A stretch of 64,000 nucleotides of DNA from Saccharina japonica (lineage: Eukaryota; Sar; Phaeophyceae; Laminariales; Laminariaceae). Positions within the stretch are counted from its first letter, which is position 1; each line of letters starts with the position of its first letter. Where the stretch lies: contig MEHQ01002695.1 in the NCBI GenBank assembly GCA_008828725.1, forward strand, positions 548,071-612,070. The letters run 5' to 3'. Positions 58,901-64,000 of the stretch are shown piece by piece. The position numbers and the translations under genes are program-made. A model generated the notes under the pieces. It was not told the origin of the DNA and did no database searches. It worked only from the letters and a program-made list of their open reading frames with translations.

Positions 58901-61900
58901 ATTTCGTGGGAGAATTTTGATGTGTTTGCCGCGACTGTTAACGGCATTCCTTTGGCTTCCTCCCCCTCCCCGTTTCGTTCTTGGTGCCTCCGGCCCCGGT
59001 TCGTTTTTCGCAGGAGATGCTAGTGCTAGACCGCTTGCTGTACCGAAACCGCAGCCAGCACCGCAGTGCCAAGTACTTCACCCTCGCTCTCGAGGTGAGA
59101 ACTGAGGTGTACCGCACGGCATCATATAAAAAATGACCGGGGAGTTGCTTGCTATACCGGCATCTGGTGGCATATTTTGTGCCGGTGAACGGTTGAAAAG
59201 CCTCATGTTAGCTGACTTCACGTCGGCCGCTGATAATACGTGTATATTTAATTCCACTATATTACAACAGCAGTCCGTATAAGTACGTATTCATATGCCC
59301 GGTGTACTTGAGAGATCCCTTGCATCTTCGGAGTGGTCGCCCTGCTTGTTGTGCTCTGGTCCTCACAGATCGCGCATCATAATTTGTAGCGATGTGCGGA
59401 TGGCTTTATTCACACCGCCCAAGATTGAGTGCTGCTGTCCTTACTATTGCTGTGGTTGGAAACCCTGCTTGAAAACCGGAATGGACCGTACCAAGCAGAC
59501 GAAATGGCTGTATTGCCGCGCCCCCTGGAAATACAGCATATCGGTATTTGTCCGTGGGTGTGCTTTATGCGCCCCTGCTGTTTGTCGCCTCGACCACCGC
59601 GCGTGTTCACTCCACCTCAACGATGACGGGGGCAGGAGGAGCATTGACGGTGCCATGACGCCGCCAAAGCAAATCAGGGCGAGGTGGGAGACTCGCAGTC
59701 GAGCGCACATTCCAAGAGATGAACACCATATTGCAGCGGCAATATGCCCTTTCCAGCAACCTCCCCCCCCCCCCGCTCCCTTTCCCCCTATTTTTAAATG
59801 ACGTGGCGCTTTTTCGTCTCGGAAGGTGAGGCGAGCGTGCAGGACGTTCGCGGCGCCGGACGTGCCTGAACTTCTGGCAAAAAGCTTGGGCGTCCTCGCA
59901 CGCGTCCCCGACAGCAGGTGCATACGTTTTCTATTGAGACTACACATTCAGGAGTCATGATGGTTGGGGATTAGAAGCCGTGAGAGTACGTATAGTACGT
60001 TGGAGTGGGTGCTGCCCTTGTTGTTGCTCGGCCGTTGACGCTCCATGCAGCTGGTTTGAAAGTGAAAGACTGTCAGCGATTCGCGCCGCAGTGACACGGG
60101 GGTGACTGTCTGGGGAGCACTAGAGTAGCTGCTGGTGCGGCGCCCACCCCGCTCTCTATTTGTGACGCCGTTTGGTACAGCAGTCGTCTCATATAGTAAA
60201 AGGTATGCAAGTAGCGCCTCCTCCTGTCCAGTACCTGTAGCTCCTCGACGCGATCGCGGCGGGGCTCTAGACTCTCCGCTCTGTGGTTGCGTGCTCTTCT
60301 CCGCCCGTCTTGCCCGTCTTGAAACGTCAACGTTGTATTTTTTCTCGTATTTTTCGTATTTTCTGAACACAGGAATGGCCGGGCGCGAGAGGCGTGGGTC
60401 CGCTCCGCGGCCGCCGCTCTACAGCGCATGAGCATCGCCGCCGTGGTTTGTGCGGAGGTCCTGGAAGCAACCGTCCAGGCGTCCAAGCACCTGGCACACC
60501 AGGTGATTGCACCGCAGGTGGCGGGAGAACAAGTGGTATTTGGGAGGTTGATGGAGAGTGTTGAATTGAAGCCAGTAGGAAATGCAGGTGGCACCGAAGT
60601 CGCGTGGATGCGTACGGTAGCAATGTATGTATATATATTGTGGTTTTACAGCAGTAAAAGTGCACTTATACGCGCAAGCCAGCCATTTTGAAAGCCGCCC
60701 AAGGGTGATAAGCTTCGTGACGCCGGAGGGTTTCGGGGTAGTGTCGCAACTAGCCATGCGACACTTTTCTGCCACCGAGGTTACGCTGCCGTTTGCCTGT
60801 TCGGCGCTTGCTGCGCGCCTGACGTTTGAGGGAAAACGCGCGAATGTTTATGAGATTGTATGTATGGGTATGTAGGCGTGGTATCTTGCCCTGTCAGTCG
60901 TGCGAAACCTGTGATACGCGTCGTCGACAAGTCCGGAGAGCGACCTCTCTCGTTCAAAAAACGTTTTTTTTCTCGTTCCGTGCCACCGGGGTGGGAGGTG
61001 CAGTGGGCCCGCCCTCCTCTTGATCTACCTCCCGTGCCCCATATTTTAGTTTCACGCAAGCGGTGCAGGAATACAGGGCGTATCGCCAGTGACGCTCGAG
61101 CCCTGTAACATCGATCGCGCCAGTACTCATGCATGCCGGTGCCACGCGTGCTACAGTAGTACACCTTGTACATCGTTATCAACTGCCACCCCCCCCCCCC
61201 CCCCTCGCTTGCTTGCTACTGCTGTCGCCGGTAACGCTGTGCCGAATGCGCACAGGTGTCTCAAACTTACTTCATGGCCCTGTCGGTCGTTTTCCTGGCC
61301 TGCCTGGCGCGGCTGTTCGTGTGCAGCTTGCACCTTGGAGGAAGGCTGCTCGAGGTTCATGGGGCCCTGCTGCGCACCCTGCTGGTGCGAAATCGAACTC
61401 TTCTTTTTAAATGTGTACTGTGTAAACGCAGCTGTTACTTGCTATTTATACCGGTTAGATGCTTCCCGAACCGCTTCCGAGAGACACGGCGACACTGAGA
61501 TATTTATTCCGCAGCTCTGTAATGCAGTCCGCCCTTTGTGTACCTTTTCCGTTGCTTGCCTTTCTCTTGCCTTGCTTGCCTTTCCCCCCCGCGACACCTC
61601 GTTTTTCGGGACACTCACGCGCTCGGACATGTGCGACCGCTCACCCCAGGCTCAGCCGTCCACTTCCGAATGCCTACCGGCGGCCACCCTGGCCGCGTGT
61701 CGCATTCCGGAAGAGACTGCGACGTTCTTGTCTCGTCTGAGGTACGATGTTTTCCCTTGTATTTTGTTTCGATCCTGTCTTTGGATAGCTAGCTGGATAG
61801 ATCGGGAGCAGATGGTATGTTGGCAGCTTCGCCACAGAATTCGAAACGGTGCTGTCGAAAGCTAAACTACATTAGTATACACGTACACACCGTTGGTAGT

Positions 61901-64000
61901 TCTTATTTGCAGTATTGCCGTGTGGAATGCAGACTACTGCTGTGCCGCGTGCGTTACAGAAAAAGGCACAGCGCAAACACGACAAAATGGGTGGTCCCGA
62001 TTCCCGCTGCTCACGCTACCCGCTGGCTTTTTTGTTTTGTCCAGACGCTGCATACGCTCGTGCTCTTCGACCCGTCCGTGTTGCCGCGATCACCCTGTTC
62101 TCCCTCGCGCGTGTTTAACACCCCCGGCAACCGCTCGTATTAGACGGACGCATTAATTGCAGTACCACCACCCCCAAACCCGACGTGCTCCATCCCGGCA
62201 TTGTAGGGATGCGAGGGTCTATTGTCATACGACTATTGCCATGCATGACATGAGTACCCCCCCCCCGCCCCCGCTCCGCCACCCGCCCGCTCCATTTTTT
62301 CACCCGCATGTATCGCACGTTTGGACCTGTTCATTCCCATGATTGCGTCTCTATTTCGACTTCGAGTGTAGGGGTGCGGGGCGTGCTACTAAGCTGCGAG
62401 GGTTGAAAGCACCGGACAGGACTGCGGCTGCCTCTGCCGCTTCCGCCGCCACTGTCGCGGCCGGCTCCAGGGGTTTTCTCGGTGCAGCACCCACTGGGTC
62501 GTCTATACCAGCGCTGTTTCCAACGACAGGCCGTACCGGAGGCAAAGGCGGCACCACAGTCGAAGGCCGCGGACACCTCGACGGGGCGAGCGGCGTCCTT
62601 GACGCTGACGGCGATGGTGACGGGGACGATAGCGACGATACCGGTGTGCGCATTGGGCGGGCTGTTGCGGTGGAGCAGGCCGAGAATAACCCAACAGTGG
62701 GGAAGGTGTTTCGCGGCGAGGGGGCGACGGTGGCGGCTAAAATGGCGGAGAGGCAGAGCGGGAGGCGAGGGAAGGCAGAAAGCGACGAGACCAGGACTAG
62801 GCGGGAAGCGGAAAGGGGCGGCCGGTCGGGCGGGGGTGATGGGAAAGGTCGCGACAGAGAACGTCACGTCGAGCCTCCCCGAAAGAAGGTACGTTCGAAG
62901 CTGGCGGTCTTTTCATCGAAGTATAGGGGCATGTTGCGCTAAACACTCCCTTGCTGGCTTTATTTATAGCCCCAGGGTAATTTTAGGGGCCACACCATAC
63001 GGTCCTCATAGTAGTCTCCCCTCGGTAGCCTGGACTATTTGTGCCCGGGGCTCGCTCGTGTGGTTCGATTTCGGCGCCTACGTTCTGTATGGTCACTGCA
63101 CGATGTCGAGAAATTTCAGCAGCTTTGTTTTGTTGGCACTCTGCTTTTTGTCTTCAATCACCGCTCAGTCGGATGTTTCCGCAACGCAGCACCCCGATCA
63201 ATATCAGGTTTTTGTTCAAGGCGCTTGCCGTCGTCGCCTTCGTTTCTTCTTGTTCCTGTTCACTTTTCTGCCTCTCGGCGCCAGCCACTTGTACCCCGGC
63301 CGGGTTCCTCATGAAAACGACGCCAATCGCTCCTGCCTGGGGCCCGATAGTGTGTGTGTTTGCTTGTGTGAGTTCAGATATCCCAAACGTGATTGATCGA
63401 TTATTGATTGTTCCGCCATCACTGCACGCCATCGAAGGGTTGCTTTTCTCACCCTGTGCAACATTGCCGCCGGCTTTATTTTGTTCTACATTTTCGCCGA
63501 TATTTGGTAACCTTGGTGCCCCCTCAGGTGATCCTGGCGAGCGAATTCAGCGACAGTTCCGACGATGAGAGTGACAACAGCAGTACCACTAAATCTAGGC
63601 AACAACAACAACATCAACAATCACGAAAAACAGCAGCAGCCACGTCGCCGATAGGAACCAAAGCGTCGCGTCCAGAATCTAGCCCACGGCGATCTTCTCT
63701 CCCCCCGCGCGCACCAGTTTCGTCCTCGGCGAACAAGCCTTCCCACCCTCAGCCTGGCGCCGGCGGTAATCGTGGCGACGGTTCGGGTGTGGTTGGCGTG
63801 GGCCGAGCCTCAGCGCCGCCAGAAGAGGCGCCACCCGAGGGGCATGTGGGATGGATGATCGATCGAGGACCGACCTTTGCTGCTACGCCGCCCCAATGCG
63901 CCAGTAAGAATGAAGATGACGTTGTGCCGTCGCCGTCATCATCGGCGGCGGCGGCGGCGACGGCGGCCGTGGCGGCGGCGGTGTCTCCTCACGGCGAAGA
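55920..64000 (+). CDS. NEPRO-like (DUF4477) nucleolar protein, truncated by window edge
   Basis: Exons 55920-56018, 59014-59094, 59826-59917, 60373-60502, 61256-61384, 61650-61741, 62372-62888 and 63528 to beyond 64000 join in phase; at least 537 residues. The order matches animal NEPRO: EMLVLDRLLYRNRSQHRSAK, then VRRACRTF, LQRMSIAAVVCAEVLEATVQ, the segment QTYFMALSVVFLACLARLFV, GRLLEVHGALLRTL, and PEETATFLSRL. The 'RNRSQHR' motif also recalls the Rmp1 subunit of RNase MRP, to which the family is thought to be related. A nucleolar role in rRNA or RNase MRP/P biology is therefore likely. The long C-terminal part is disordered: Gly/Asp/Lys-rich, ending exon seven in PPRKK, then Ser-, Gln- and Ala-rich. 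The start ATG is provisional, since an acceptor-like CAG lies five bases upstream and a further 5' exon is possible. Confidence 0.82.
56961..58477. mobile_element. 1,517-bp non-autonomous hAT-type element with subterminal repeat arrays
   Basis: The element starts CAAGGGTGTGTTAGGTAAGG and ends with the near-complement CCTTACCTAACATACCCTTG. The identical 8-mer AAATATTG lies directly outside both ends (56953-56960 and 58478-58485). An 8-bp target duplication plus CA(A/G)GG...CC(T/C)TG ends is the hAT signature. Inward from each end run tandem units of about 40 bp (GTACCTAACGTACCTAAAACTTAGGTAAGG type), with a longer unit containing CCCGGGTATTTCGTCGACGT. The 565-bp centre (about 57421-57985) has no transposase. 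It sits within intron 1 of the NEPRO-like gene. Confidence 0.9.
62180..62275 (+). repeat. C-tailed dispersed repeat, 3' part
   Basis: 'cgacgtgctccatcccggca', 'ttgtagggatgcgagggtct' and 'catgacatgagta' are followed by a C-rich run. It matches the last third of 36810-37085 and lies in intron 61742-62371 of the NEPRO-like gene. Confidence 0.75.

Overview
The window reads as nuclear DNA of an intron-rich eukaryote. I found no operons, no rRNA or tRNA, and only short interstitial TTAGGG-like stretches. Six genes can be assembled across GT-AG introns with every exon phase agreeing. One of them (41027-45492) opens with a signal peptide ending in an AAF-type motif followed by a Ser/Arg-rich stretch, the two-part plastid leader of algae with a red-derived secondary plastid. 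With high GC, long simple-repeat tracts and many small introns, this suggests a photosynthetic stramenopile, most likely a brown alga. The taxon is an inference.

Layout. 1323-4295 (+): 3' end of an EF-hand protein. 4296-15187: repeat-rich DNA without a credible gene, including an exact 538-bp duplication. 15188-18226 (-): a Coa1/Tim21-type mitochondrial inner-membrane protein. 18227-25984: gene-poor, with a large GTA/GTG microsatellite. 25985-28598 (+): a Gly/Ser/Arg-rich protein of unknown function. 28599-33485: no credible gene, but it holds a 418-bp miniature LTR retrotransposon. 33486-40831 (-): a complete nucleoporin NUP43 gene in eight exons. 41027-45492 (+): a plastid-targeted SAP + STI1 domain protein whose ATG lies 195 bp from the NUP43 ATG, so the two appear to share a promoter. 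47370-54279 (+): a UBE2T-type ubiquitin-conjugating enzyme with a long acidic tail. 55920 to beyond the right edge (+): a NEPRO-like (DUF4477) nucleolar protein.

The genes are housekeeping functions (nuclear pore, ubiquitin/DNA repair, nucleolar RNA processing, mitochondrial assembly, plastid chaperone-like) and do not form one pathway. The novelty lies in the introns, where several non-autonomous mobile-element families can be defined from sequence alone: a 1,517-bp hAT-type element with a perfect 8-bp target duplication, a 794-bp Mutator-type element with a 9-bp target duplication and a nearby related empty site, 79-80-bp mariner-type MITEs (four copies), a second small MITE family (two copies), the miniature LTR element, and a C-tailed dispersed repeat. 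Two short motifs, CAGCAGTA/TACTGCTG and TACCTGGTA/TACCAGGTA, recur throughout the noncoding DNA and are unexplained.
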